Below the pieces are notes generated by a model. That model saw only the letters and a program-made list of their open reading frames with translations, was not told the origin of the DNA and did no database searches. A stretch of DNA of 16,985 nucleotides from Endothia cerciana. Its lineage: Eukaryota > Ascomycota > Sordariomycetes > Diaporthales > Cryphonectriaceae. Shown here piece by piece: positions 1 to 10,298 of this stretch (the stretch's first letter is position 1; each line of letters opens with the position of its first letter). The stretch is from positions 1 through 16,985 of the forward strand of contig JALRMH010000121.1 in NCBI GenBank assembly GCA_026119935.1. The letters are read 5' to 3'. Made by a program: the position numbers and the translations under genes.

Positions 1-303
1 AAATAAGCTAAAGTAGATTATAATAAAATCTCTAAAAACGAATATTTAAAATAATAAAGAAAAAAAATATTCTTTTTATCTATTAGAACGAACTCTGTTG
101 GAAAAGAAGGAGAAAGATATAATTTTTTTTAAAAGGAATGAAATCTAATAGTAATAAAAAAAAGAAAAAAGGTGCAATCTCTTTTCTAAAACGAATCAAA
201 TCTATAACTTGAAGAAAAAAAAAAGGAAAAAAAAAGTAGGCAGCCTTTTTTTCAAAAACTAATCAAGTCTAGTAGCAAAAGTAATCTAAATAATAGAAAG
301 AGC
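1..303. other. AT-rich non-coding flank
   Basis: This stretch is A-rich with many runs of A and T and no reading frame that looks like protein. It lies downstream of the 3' end of the large minus-strand relic. Degenerate copies of the window's dispersed palindromic motif occur near 191-205 (aatcaaatctataac) and 259-276 (aatcaagtctagtagc), the same association of motif, gene edge and homopolymer seen elsewhere in the window. Nothing else is recognised. Confidence 0.6.
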
Positions 304-2050
304 TTATAATATAAAGGAGATAGCTGCCTCTACCCTCCCTGCTTACACTGCTTTATAAAGAGCAGAGTGAAACTGCCCTGCTTATTCAGCTTTATCTTTG
401 CTTAGCTTGTTGTCGAGCCTACTTCTTCTATTATCTATACTAGTATATTCCTGAGTATACTCCTTTTAGAAGAGGCAGATAGCCTTCTTTAGCGCCTCTA
501 TTATCTATGCTAGGCTAATAAGCACCTGCTTATTATTAACCTTAGGCTATTTATTAAAGCTAACCTAGGATAGGTTAGTAAGGTGTATAATATAAGTAGC
601 AGCAGCAGTCGCCTCCTTCTTATCTTTGCTTAGTATATAATCACCCTTAGGTTCGTCTATTTAGTAGATATAGCTGATAGTATAAGCAGGGATAATAAAG
701 CTATTCGAGAAGACACTAAGGTTAGGTGTTGTAGAGGGCTGTGTATAGTGCCTACTCTGCGCGATAAGGTAAAGGAGATTATAGGGCTAAGAGGGCTAGA
801 TAAGTATAAGAGGCTGCTTAGACTCTACAGCCTGCACTAATGCACGAAAGCTATCCGGGATAAAGTCTAGGTTAGCTGTATATATATTCTAGAGGGCCTA
901 TACCTTCTAAAGGGAGACGTAGCTAGGCTATAAAAAGGCCTAGATATAGTAGCAGTAGATACTAAGATATTTATCTTAGAGCAGCGCCTGTGCCTTTAGA
1001 GTCTGTAGGATAGACTGCAGGTAGGTCTTGCATAGTATAGCAAGGAAGGTCTAGATAGTATTATAATCCCCTCTTTAAGCCTTAGCCTAGGCTATCTAGA
1101 GGCTAAGAATATAGAAGCTGAAGTGGAAGCAGGGTAGCCTAGAGTATATAGACTATAAAGACTAGATAAAGAAGAACTTAGTGCTGTCTAGGTTTAATAT
1201 AATAAAGATATAGGAGCTAGTATAAGCTTTTATAAATACTATAAAGTAGCCTTAAAAGGTATAGGAGAGCGTATTCTTCTCTGTTATAGCTATAACTTAG
1301 CGCTACTAGGCCTAGTAGTAGCGTATAGCAAAAGGCTTCCTATACTATAAGGTCTCTGCAGCACTTGCTAGAGCGCTAAGCACCTAGCTCTGTAAGATAG
1401 AGTTAATAAAGGTAGACTAAGGTATATTGCTATATATATAGGTGAGGATAGGGGTAGGTATTAGCAGGGCCTGATTAAAGCTATAGTTGCGCTTGCAGGC
1501 CTTAGCACTATATAGCCTATATACGAATATAAAAACTGCGTTTAAGTTAGTAATTAAGAGGCAGCAGGTCTAGTCCTGCTTCTATAATACTAGGTTCAGG
1601 GCCTTAAATATAGCGTTAGCTAAGGATTATAAGAGTGTTAGCACTTTATAGCCCTTAGCACTCGACAAGCAGTAGTAGAGGGAGTATAGTAGGTTATAGT
1701 TATACTCGACTATAATAAATTAGAGTTTAAAGGTAAAGGCTGAGCAGAGTAGGCTAAAGACAGCAGCTTTATCTCCTCTAGCCTTATACTAACTAGCAGC
1801 TATAGCTGCTAAGGCCTGCTAGTATTTCTCTAGGATCAGGCTATTAATAAATATATTAAAACTAAATATAGTATAAGGTTGATAGATGCTAAGTATATAT
1901 ATATCTCAGACCTAGTCTGGAAAACTAATAGTGCAGGTAATGCTAGGGCAGAGGTAAAAGAAGTCTTAGTTCTAGTGCTTACTATAGAAAAAGACTATGC
2001 TAAGCTCCTTGCATATACTGCTAAGGTTGAGGCCTGCTATTCTCTCTACT

Positions 2051-2150
2051 AGGCGTCCTGCCTCTTCCTCCTCTGCCTTCTCTGCCTCCTCTGCCTCCTC
2101 TGCCTCCTTTGCCTCCTCTGCCTCCTCCGCCTCCTTCGCCTCCTCCTCTA
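2051..2150 (-). repeat. Imperfect (Glu-Glu-Ala)n coding repeat in the unknown gene
   Basis: On the minus strand this reads as repeated GAG GAG GCA codons, giving an alternating EEA/KEA series, probably a charged helix or coiled coil. It is one of the few stretches almost without RIP-type stops, because GAG, GCA and AAG codons offer few targets. The plus strand is open here (an Ala/Ser-rich frame over 1997-2194), but that is only the antisense shadow of this repeat. Confidence 0.7.
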
Positions 2151-3648
2151 GTCTAGAGCCCTCTACTTCTACTACCCCCTCCTTCTCCTGCTAGTACAGC
2201 TGCCAGCAGGCGCTGCAGCGCTGCAGCTGCACTTGCATATAGCAGGCTTATAGCTATAGCGAGAGCTCAGGCTAGTTGCTGAAATAGAACAGCTTCAGGA
2301 GGTGCTGCAGGGCCTAGGCAGTGTAAGTCTGCAGGATACGCTCCTCTAGACTAAAGAAGTTACTAGGGTCTAGCTGTGCTTTGCTAGGGTGTAGTAGCTC
2401 TATAGTAGTGCAGGTATAAGGGCGGCTATAAGCAACTAGCTGCTTAAGAATAAGAAAATAGCAGCTGCTAGCAGCAAGGAGGAGTTAGTTTAAAGAACAT
2501 ATAGGTATAAGGAAGAATAAGATATACTACCTATTAGTAAGCAAGAGGGGCTTAAGGAGTTAAAGCTTATAATAGAGTAGAGTGTTTAGGTTTAGCTTAG
2601 TAAAGAGGGTAAAGAGGATAGTAGTCTCTTGCTGTATACTATATAAAGGGAGTGTAGTATCTGCATTAATATTCAAGCAGTAAGTAATATATACTGCATA
2701 GTACTATTAGGCTTGATTAAGCTCTTTGCTTATATAATAGTAGCTACTTGTAGTTCTATACTTATGCTTATAGTAGTGTATAGCTTATTAGCAGCGCTAG
2801 TCCTTAATAAGCCTGAGAAGGCGAAAGCCTAGCTTAGAGAAGGCTGCTGCATGCTTATTAAAAGTCTAGAAGATGTTCTTATAGGAATTATACATCTTAA
2901 TATAAAGGACAGGCTGTAAGGTAAGCTAGTCTGAGTGCTGATTAATAAGCTTAAGGGTTGTAATATTATAGAGGCTGTACTCTATAAAGGAACGCGTTTG
3001 AAAGTTGGATAATATAAGCCTGTTCTAGCTCTATATAGAGTAGTGCCCCTACTGCTAGGCAGGGTGGTTGATAAGCTCCTTTTTAATATAGCGTAGGCAG
3101 TCTTGTTTATAAAAGAGCGAGATGGGTTCGCCTTTATTATCGTTGTTATCCTCCTCCTCCTCCTTGTTCTGCCTATACTATAGGAAGTCTACTAGGGCAA
3201 AGTCTACCTAGAACTAGTCTAGGTAGAGGAGAGCTGGTGCTAGGCGGCAGAGATACTGCTAGTAGAGCTTGGACAGGGCATCCTTAGGCTAGCTGCTAAA
3301 TAGGGTGTTTTTAGTGCTATAGGCTTAGAAGAACAGCAAGGGCTAGGCAAACTTTTAAAAGAACTTATTATAGAAGCCTAAAAGCTAGTCTTATAAAGGC
3401 TTAAGGAACTCGCTACTAATAAACTCTTTATAGTGTGTGCAGTAGTAGCCTTCTCTGCGCTAAGGCTTTAGCTAAAAGGCTGTTGCTTAAGCAAGGATTA
3501 ATGCTTATAAGGGTATATAGGACTAGTGCAAATAGGCTAGCACTGCAGCCTATAAGGTAGGAAGGAGGCACTCTATATAAAAAATATTAAGATTGCTATT
3601 AGCTAAAGTATTAGTTGCAGAGTAGGGTAGATATAGATGTTTGTTACG

Positions 3649-3669
3649 CTACTGCTGCTGCTGCTGCTA
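3649..3669 (-). repeat. CAG codon tract (seven Gln codons, the outer two mutated to TAG)
   Basis: Five CAG codons lie in frame in the unknown gene, bounded on each side by TAG in the same register. The simplest reading is an original polyglutamine tract of seven whose end codons were mutated from C to T. It supports treating in-frame TAG as former Gln in this window. Confidence 0.7.
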
Positions 3670-5575
3670 TAGTATTGTCTCTGCCTCTTACTCTAGCAGC
3701 GCTCTTTCTCTATACTTATAATATTCAGCTATAGGGTTGAAATATAGGAAGAGGATATAAAGGGTATTCTGCGCAGGTATAGATTTGATAGAGCTTAATA
3801 TAAGGTTCTTAGTTAGGTAAGGCTTAATGTTCCTCTCTTTTCTAATGCGATAATATAAATTTTAATAGATTATAGTAATAAAAGGAGGTAAGGTTGATAG
3901 CAAGAAGTAGCACTATATAAATACTGCAAGGCTTTAAACCTTTATAACTTATAAGTTAATATTCTATATATAATGAATACAAGTACTAGGTAAAGCTCTT
4001 AATATATAGTCTTCTAACTTTTGCAGAGAGAGAGGCTAGCTGTAGTAGTAGTCTTTATAAAGAAGCTTATAGTAGTTAGGTATAAAGCCCTTAGCAAAGT
4101 CTGATTAAGTAAAAGGGCAGTTAAGGTGTAATAAAAACTAAAGTCTCTCTATAGCAGAGTATCTAGAGAGGTCTTCTTTTATATAAGTAAGTGCTCAGGC
4201 TATAGTAGAAAGAGTATAGAGATAAGGATACTCTTCTCAAGGCTTTAAATAGTCTATTTGATATATATAAAAGATTAGTTACTCGAGCTCTAATAGATTA
4301 TATAGTAACAAGACCTAGGAGAAGTAGCTAGGCCTATTATAAGAGTAATAGAGCAGGTTTACTTCTTAGAGAATATCAGCTGCTTGTTTCCTTATGCTGT
4401 AGGGTATCTGCGCTTGCGGAAAAATATTATATATATATAGCTGGTTAAGCGCAGGGATCTCTTCTCTGTCTTCGTTATTACTGTCCTTAGAACCTAGCGA
4501 GCTGGATAACAAGTCGCTATCGCTAAGCCTGCTAAGATCACTACTCTAACTAGCCTGGCTAAGGCTATTTAGGCTGTTATCTTTATTAGAATTATTAATA
4601 AGACCTAGCCCCTCCTTCTTTATAGCTATATCTTCATCGCTAGCCTTAAAAGTGCTTGCGTTACTACTAGGGCTAGTAAAGCTAGGCCGGTCTAGGCTAT
4701 TGTTTTCACGAACATCCTTGATAGAATCTAGCGCCCCCTCCTCTATAACTATATCTTTATAACTGCTTTCCTGCTCACTTTCCGAACTCTTTAAAGTGAA
4801 ACTAGATGTAGGCCGGACTAGCGATAGAGATCTTATAATAGCTAGACGAGAGAGCTGCTGTGATAAGTAAGGGGAGTGCTGTAGCAGCAGCTAGAAAGGG
4901 GATGAGGATAGGTAGTTGCTATAGCTGGATAGCTAGGAGCTGATAGATGAAGTAGCTTATAAGACCTGCAGGTTAATGCTAGATTAGAACCTACTTTCTA
5001 TAGTTATATACACCCTTCTGCCTTAGCAGAGGAAGGCTTAATAGGTAGGATTAGTCTAGGCAAGGCCTTATTGAACTCGATGTTCCTTCTATGCTTATAC
5101 TTTTTATTAACGCTTGCAGCAGCGCTGTTGCTGCTTATAATTAGCCTGCTGTCGTTCAGCTACTATAGGTCTAGCAGATATAGCGAATCTGTATAAGTAG
5201 TAAAGGGATAAGTTAGTAAAGCGAATAGATTATACTAAAGCTTTGCCTATAAATAAAAAGTAATAAAGAAGATGTAAGGAAGGGTTGATATAGAAGATAT
5301 ATTATTGATAAAGCATTAAATAGCTAGAATTAAGCTCTACTAGTTGAATTTTATTTAAGAAGGTGTATCAGGCTATTTTATAGTTAAACCTTCTTAGCTC
5401 TTTAAAAGAGGTAAATCTAGCAACAGATATAGATAAAGAAGCTTTTACTCCTTTAATATAAAGCTTTAGAATAAAAAGAACTAAGCATCTTCTGCTTATT
5501 AATAAATAGGGTAAACTAAGATAGTTATTAGTTATAGTAAGGGTTTATTATATATATAGGTTTAGCAGGGAATAG

Positions 5576-5683
5576 CTATATTATTTCTTTTTTTTACCCT
5601 TTTAAACTTAATTATCTCTATAAAGTAAATACTATCTTGCTCCTTCCTTTTTTTTTTTTTTTAACCTTTTAGATTCAATTACC
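5576..5683. other. Possible intron or spacer between the ubiquitin-like segment and the unknown gene
   Basis: The minus strand here carries a run of 15 A (5648-5662) and two copies of the dispersed palindromic motif (5598-5615 and 5671-5695). Outside this interval coding frames are clear on both sides. A donor-like GGTAATT begins at about 5683 and an acceptor-like ATAATATAG ends at 5576, but their phases do not join the two frames. A different acceptor, an indel in the poly-A run, or two separate genes are all possible. Composition matches the helicase introns. Confidence 0.4.
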
Positions 5684-6019
5684 TTCAAAAACGCTTTTAC
5701 GAGTGATCTCTTTCTATACCTCAACTCTTCTCTAATAGGTGGCCTCCTTCTAGATATTATAGTTAAAGAGGGTGCAGCTATCCTTACACTGCTTGCCGGC
5801 GAAGATAAGGCGCTAGCTAGGCTTGATATTATCCGCTATATCCTAGATCTTAGCCTTAGTGTTATTAATAGCGCGGCTGTCTTTATACTACTTGCTAGCG
5901 AAGATAAGGCGCTAGCTAGGCTTGATATTATCCGCTATATCCTAGATCTTAGCCTTAGTGTTATTAGTAGTGCAGCTGTCTTTATACTGCTTGCTAGCGA
6001 AGATAAGGCGCTATTAGTC
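5684..6019 (-). pseudogene. Ubiquitin-like domain with tandem internal duplication, RIP-damaged
   Basis: On the minus strand the frame gives DQQRLIFASKQ, then TKAKIQD...RLIFASKQ, then TKAKIQD...RLIFAGKQ followed by a segment aligning to ubiquitin's LSDYNIQKEST as LFNYNIQKEAT. These match the alpha-helix (VKAKIQDKEG) and the beta-3 to beta-5 region of ubiquitin, including equivalents of Lys48 (AGKQ) and Lys63 (IQKE). The block from RLIFA to the next Q is 33 codons and recurs in tandem. After NYNIQKEAT the sequence departs from ubiquitin and has no RLRGG tail, so conjugation is not expected; a fused ubiquitin-like domain is more likely. The N-terminal MQIFVKTLTGK strands were not found in the same frame; upstream, PPKVKAADNP (about 6050-6023) could be a frameshifted fragment. 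It lies just upstream of the large unknown gene on the same strand and may have been its N-terminus. Confidence 0.85.
5801..6010 (-). repeat. 99 bp in-frame tandem repeat inside the ubiquitin-like segment
   Basis: The sequence gaagataaggcg recurs at 5801, 5900 and 5999, a period of exactly 99 bp. Units 5813-5911 and 5912-6010 are nearly identical, with only a few substitutions, mostly transitions, so the duplication is recent relative to the mutational load. Being 33 codons long it keeps the reading frame. The repeat covers the part of ubiquitin from the central helix to the Lys48 loop, not a whole domain. Confidence 0.95.
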
Positions 6020-6498
6020 TAAGGGTTATCTGCAGCTTTAACTTTAGGAGGGATAAGCCTGCCTTACAGCTGCGCTGCCTATATAAGGAGATAGCGCTTT
6101 CTGCTTTCTACAGCAAGTGGACCTAATTGTGCTTATAAAGTGCTGACCGCGCCTTTTTTTTTTTTTTTTCTAGCTTAATTAAATCTAATCTTTACTAATT
6201 AACAGAAATTTCACAAGAGGGTTAAAGAGGGTGAGGGTTAGGCCTAGTAGGCATATATATCTTCTATAGGGCTATAGAATATAAAAGGGCTTTAGCCTGG
6301 AATCTGTCTATTGCTAATTATTAGAATAGGCAGTATAGTAGGTGCTTTATATAGAAAGTGCTGATGTAAGAGGACCTCTGCCTGACTATATTATAACTAA
6401 ACCCTAGCAAGGCTTTAAGAAAGATAAACGATATAAAAAGAGTAGAAGATAGCAAAGAAGAAAAAAAGGTCGGCTAGAGCGCTGCCTGCCCTGCCTAT
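6020..6498. other. Spacer between helicase stop and ubiquitin-like segment; weak coding traces
   Basis: No assured gene. A minus-strand frame from about 6420 to 6225 is protein-like (for example ICLLGLTLTLF near its end) and is followed by GTGAAATTT, which could be a splice donor, so an upstream exon of the ubiquitin-like gene is possible. Motif copies lie at 6117-6135 (gacctaattgtgc) and 6170-6190 (tagcttaattaaatct), next to a run of T at 6154-6169. Confidence 0.35.
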
Positions 6499-7909
6499 TC
6501 ACTTCCTAGCCTTTCTAGCTTTCTTAGCCTTTCTAGCCTTCTTAGCAAGCAGGGTGCTAGCTGATCTGGTGCTGTTCTGAGCGGATTCTTTTCGCTTGTA
6601 GCCTTAAAGGACAGGGGCTGAGATTTCGTCAAGACTCTAGTTGTAGTTCACCTTAGCCCGGGTGCAACCCGAGCAGCAGGTAGGTATAGGAGCAGGCGCA
6701 GATGCCTGCACCCCTTTGTCTACGTCTATCTCAGCCTCCTGCTTAGCCTTCCCCTTAGCCTCCTCCTCAGCCTCCTCTTTAGCCTGCTCAGCCTCTTCCT
6801 TATACACTAACGCCTGCTTATGCTCGGACCTAGGCGTCTCGACTACGCTTATATCCTCGTCTAATAGGTCGTCTAACAATACTAACAAGCCCTTTAACAA
6901 GTCCTCTAGCATAAGGGCAGGTAACTCCTCCGAGGCTAAGGTAGGCACAAGCAACTCCTCTAGAGTATCAGAAACTATAGCTGTGTCCTTCGCCTTCTAT
7001 CTGCAGGAACTGCTCGCCTTTGCTAAGGCACTCGCTAGCTATATATTAGTAAACGCTATAAGTGCCTATATATATATAAAGCGCACTGCTGCCTAGCTGA
7101 CTAGGTCTAGTATATCGTGCATCTTAGTTATAAAGCTGTAATCCTTCTCTATGCCTTTATAGATAGCTTTGATAGCTGTGATTATAATATTCTAGTTAAT
7201 ATTGTTATAGTTGATGTTATATATCTTTTAAAAGATAACTAGCGATAATAGGTTCTATAATAGCATTACGATCTGCTTATTAGCCAGGTCTATATCCTCC
7301 TTATTATTAGCGTCTAGGTTGTAAAGCAGGATAAAGAGGCTAGCGATAGTGGAGTAGTATTAGCTAGACTTGATATAATAGGCTAGGTTATACTCCTTGA
7401 TATAGGCTAGCAGGTTCTTAATCTATATATACTAGTTGAACGACTAGCTTAACTAGCACTAGATAAACTCGAAGGCGATGACCTCCTGCATATTATTATC
7501 TATTTAATATAGGATAGAACTCTCTGTTAACAGCTGTGCTACCTACTTCACTATAATCCTAAGCTCTTGAATATTGTTATAAGTGTTATTAACCTTGATT
7601 AGAACCTAGTCTACTAGCTTCTTCTAGCTTATATAGATAATCTAGTAAAACGCCTGAATTATATAGTTATAATTCTAATAGTATAATAGACAGATACTGC
7701 GCTAGTAGCAGGTATAGAAGTTAAGGCTAATAATCTGTAAGCTAAGAGATAAGATAATAATATTAATGTCCTCTTAAAAGTTAGTGAACTACTTTTAAGT
7801 AGATATACGCTCTAGATGCATTATCTTAATATTATAATTGATAACCTTCAGCCTAACCTTATATATTAAGGTATATAGGCGACTAGAGATATATTAGTAT
7901 ATGCGTAGC
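6499..7909 (-). pseudogene. SNF2 helicase relic, exon 5 (helicase C motifs, coiled coil, basic tail)
   Basis: 1411 bases. The start encodes helicase motifs IV-VI: LSLSLQIISLNFYTC (family: LSxxxGxxGLNLxxC-like) and QAFYQIIYISQKK, in which the two motif VI arginines became TAG and TAT, consistent with CGG and CGT hit on both strands. Later come EEAEQAKEEAEEEAKGKAK, likely a coiled coil, then TCCSGCTRAK and the basic tail. A stop-free part spans 6954-6637. The TGA stop at 6501-6499 is credible because RIP tends to remove rather than create TGA. Confidence 0.9.
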
Positions 7910-8263
7910 CTTTCTTTTTTTTTTCTCCTTTTTTTTAATTAGGTTTTTTTAGCTTGTTAGACTCAATTGTGCTTTTAAAGTGCAGATGTCTTAAAAGGGG
8001 AAGCGGCTGCTAGCAGGGGGGGGGGGTTTTTGGATATAATTAAGTCTAGCCAGGCTAGAATGAAAATAGGCTGCTTTTTTTTTAATATTTTTTTATAAAT
8101 TTTTTTTTTTTTTTTTTTAGTGTAGCTAGACTTAATTATATCCAAAAATAGTATATCTTAGCCTTTTTTAAATGCAATTGAATTTAACACTAGTAAAAAA
8201 AGAAGAAAAAAAGAGAGGGAAATAAAAAAAGGGGGGGGCAGTAGGTTAAAGTAAGAGACTTAC
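7910..8263 (-). other. Intron 4 of the helicase relic (354 bp)
   Basis: Donor GTAAGT and a weak acceptor (AAAAGAAAG) join a split Glu codon in phase, interrupting the C-terminal helicase lobe. It contains four motif copies (7956-7976, 8027-8050, 8125-8148, 8171-8190), an 11-base G run (8016-8026) and long T runs. The middle two copies form a perfect inverted repeat described separately. Confidence 0.8.
8027..8148. repeat. Perfect 24 bp inverted repeat inside helicase intron 4
   Basis: Arms 8027-8050 (tttttggatataattaag...) and 8125-8148 are exact reverse complements over 24 bases, separated by 74 bases of T-rich DNA. The arms are full-length copies of the window's dispersed motif extended by five A/T. 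The structure resembles a tiny MITE or a snapback hairpin. Perfect arms in a heavily mutated window suggest either recent origin or sequence without RIP targets remaining. Confidence 0.9.
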
Positions 8264-10158
8264 TCTTATAGGAACTGCTTGTCTATAAAGACAACTATAT
8301 AGCTACTGATCTCAAACTTATTCTTTATATATTTATTAATAATATAGAAAAAGAGCAGAGAGTAGGCTAGGTAGAAGTAAGTATTACTAGCGTAGTTATT
8401 CTAGAGCAGGTTATAAGAGTTATAAGTAGCTATATAGATATACTTTATACTGCTCTTATCTATCTTAGCTAACTATACAGTATATATAACACTGAAGCAA
8501 GGTATGCTAGCAGCCTGCTTACTACAGCTAGCCTAGGTCCTCTTACTAATCTTATAGAAGTCCTCTATAAAGGCAAATGTGCTAAGCATTATAACCTCTT
8601 AGACCTCCTAGTCTAAGCCCCTCTTTAGCAAACTCTAGGCTGCGTTTAGGAAGTAGGCAGTAGTCTTAGGGTTAAGCCTAATAGCAGCCTAGACGTCCTC
8701 TATCTGCATACTAGCAATAGAGTCTTGCTTTACACAGCGTTTGTTAAACAGAAACTTGTGCGTAAGGAAGTCTAGCAGCATAAGGGACAATAGGCGGTGA
8801 TAATACATATTCAGAGACTTTATCAGCTTCCTCAGCACTTGATAAATAGTTGCGCTCTATAAAAGCGACTTCTTAAACGTTTTGCCCTTCTGCATATACA
8901 GGGTCTACAGCAATATATCTATAATAGCCTGCAGTATCTGCCTGTCGTCCTTATTTATCTCCACCTCTAGCATCTAGATGCAGTAAGGGGAGATCTTAGT
9001 TATAGGGAAGCTAGTAGAGCTGTCGGGGAGCATAAGGGGCGTCGATATAGTGTGCTTTGTCTAGGCTACCCGGAATATTATCTCAGCCTTCTAGCTGCGC
9101 AGCTAGGTAGACTTAGAGCTCTAGAGGAAAAAGGCGTAGTAGGACAAGATCGACTAAAACTTATTTCTACCTAGGTCCTTCTCGTATTATTTCTAAAACG
9201 CCTAGAGCATAACCTTCTGCTCCTTAGTAAGGTCCTGCTAGATGATATCAGGCTCTTTATCTAACAGCATAAAGAGGTTATAAGCTGGGTTATAGATAAT
9301 CTGCAAGGCCTGCTCTCTGCTTACTATGCAAAAAATCTCACTAAAGCCGGATATATTATTAGTTATATTATAGAACTCAGCTATATTAGTAAAGTTATTA
9401 AATGCAGGCATAGTAGACAAGTATATAATATTATACTTCTTAATAAAAAGGATGCTTTAGTAGAAGCGAGATATAGTATAACGCGCGATATAAGCTTTAT
9501 CTAGGAATATTATATCGAAGACAAGCTAGGCTGTATAGTTCTAAGGATAGAAGCAGGATGAAAGGCTATATTTAATTATATAGCCTGTAAGGACCTGCAA
9601 GCCTACTCTATCTAGGGCAGCTATAGACTTGCTCTTAATAGTAGTATAGACTAGGCTGACCTTAGTATCCTTAAAAGACCTAGAGAAGATATTCTTTAAG
9701 GCTGCAAGCAGCAGGTTGTCTACTGTATTGCAGCTACCTACCTGCTAGGCCTAGAGGTCAAGACTAAGAGGGGCTCTCTTAGACGCGATAGGCGCGGGAG
9801 AAGGGCTCGACCCTAGTATATTATCTACCTCCTCCTCCACCAGCTCTCCCTCCGGCTCCTCGGTCAGGTCTATATCGTCCTACAGGCTGTCAGTGTTATA
9901 GACTAGGCCGTCGTCGTTCTTCGCGACCTCCCTCTCCTCCTTCTTCTTAATACTCTGCTAGATGCTAGTGATTTTATTATAGAAGTAGCTGCTTAGGTCG
10001 GATACAGCGACCTCCTTCTTACTGATAGTAGGGTATAAGCAGATCTCGTCCTCTAGGTTATCTAGGTTGTCTAGGTTATTAAAGGTAAAGCGCAGGTTCT
10101 TTAGTGTAAACCAGGCCTGCAGTATACTATAGGAATAGATAAAGAGCTTGCAGGCTGT
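8264..10158 (-). pseudogene. SNF2 helicase relic, exon 4 (motifs II-III, start of helicase C)
   Basis: 1895 bases with no frameshift. It has an acidic linker (TEEPEGELVEEE), then motif II at 9516-9496 (DIIFLDK) and motif III at 9417-9406 (STMP). The stretch 9420-9241 has no stop at all. The last part (SYIVVFIDK) is the first strand of the C-terminal helicase lobe, which continues into exon 5. The exon ends in phase 2 before the donor GTAAGT. Confidence 0.88.
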
Positions 10159-10298
10159 CTAAAAAAAAAAAAAAAGGGGGGGGAAAGGAAAATTAGCGCT
10201 ATTAGAATTAATTAGGCTGAAAAAGAAAAAGAGAGCGAGGGGGAGGGGGAGGAGGTGTTTCTAGGCATAATTAAGTCTAGCAGGCTAAGAAAATGTAC
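10159..10298 (-). other. Intron 3 of the helicase relic (140 bp)
   Basis: Donor GTACAT, acceptor an extreme polypyrimidine tract C8-T15 directly before AG; phase 0 to 0. A motif copy (10258-10284) sits just after the donor and a weaker one (attagaattaattagg) at 10201-10216. The acceptor tract is one of the window's paired G-run/A-run blocks seen from the other strand. Confidence 0.8.

Larger units (their letters stand above)
304..5575 (-). pseudogene. RIP-disabled gene for a large protein of unknown family (~1757 codons in one frame)
   Basis: I do not recognise this family. Read on the minus strand from 5575 to the TAA at 306-304, one frame continues without any shift and is broken only by TAG, TAA and a few TGA codons, most where Gln or Trp fits. 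In order the protein shows: a basic Gln-rich segment (about 5190-5050, with QQQRCCKR), a Ser-rich probably disordered stretch (about 5000-4470), a mostly ordered Leu/Tyr-rich body, a seven-codon Gln tract (3649-3669), an acidic run (EEEED near 3145), a Cys pair RCSACW (2220-2203), a Glu/Ala-rich likely coiled coil (about 2150-2050), and a long Leu-rich C-terminal half ending RVEAAISFIL. The true start and stop are uncertain: the N-terminus may continue through an intron upstream, and the final TAA may itself be mutated. Absence of indels over 5.3 kb suggests damage by RIP rather than neutral decay. RIP implies other copies exist in the genome. Confidence 0.75.

Noticed and set aside
1480..1860. 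Plus-strand frame with few stops (for example ALDKQQQREYSRLQLYS)
   Set aside because: I first took this as coding. The minus frame over the same bases joins without shift to 3.7 kb upstream and 1.2 kb downstream, so the plus reading is a shadow favoured by tag/cta-rich sequence.
1997..2194. Plus-strand 65-codon Ala/Ser-rich ORF
   Set aside because: It is the antisense of the Glu/Ala-rich repeat of the large minus-strand relic; the minus frame continues for kilobases on both sides while this one does not.
5740..6020. Plus-strand 33-residue repeat resembling ankyrin repeats (EDKALARLDIIRYILDL...)
   Set aside because: The plus frame is open and has the ankyrin period, but the minus strand gives clear ubiquitin signatures (KAKIQD, RLIFAGKQ, NYNIQKEAT), which cannot be chance.
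6662..7096. Plus-strand 144-codon ORF
   Set aside because: Antisense shadow of helicase exon 5, over the stop-poor Glu/Ala/Lys coiled coil. Its protein is low-complexity Ser/Ala and lacks any family feature.
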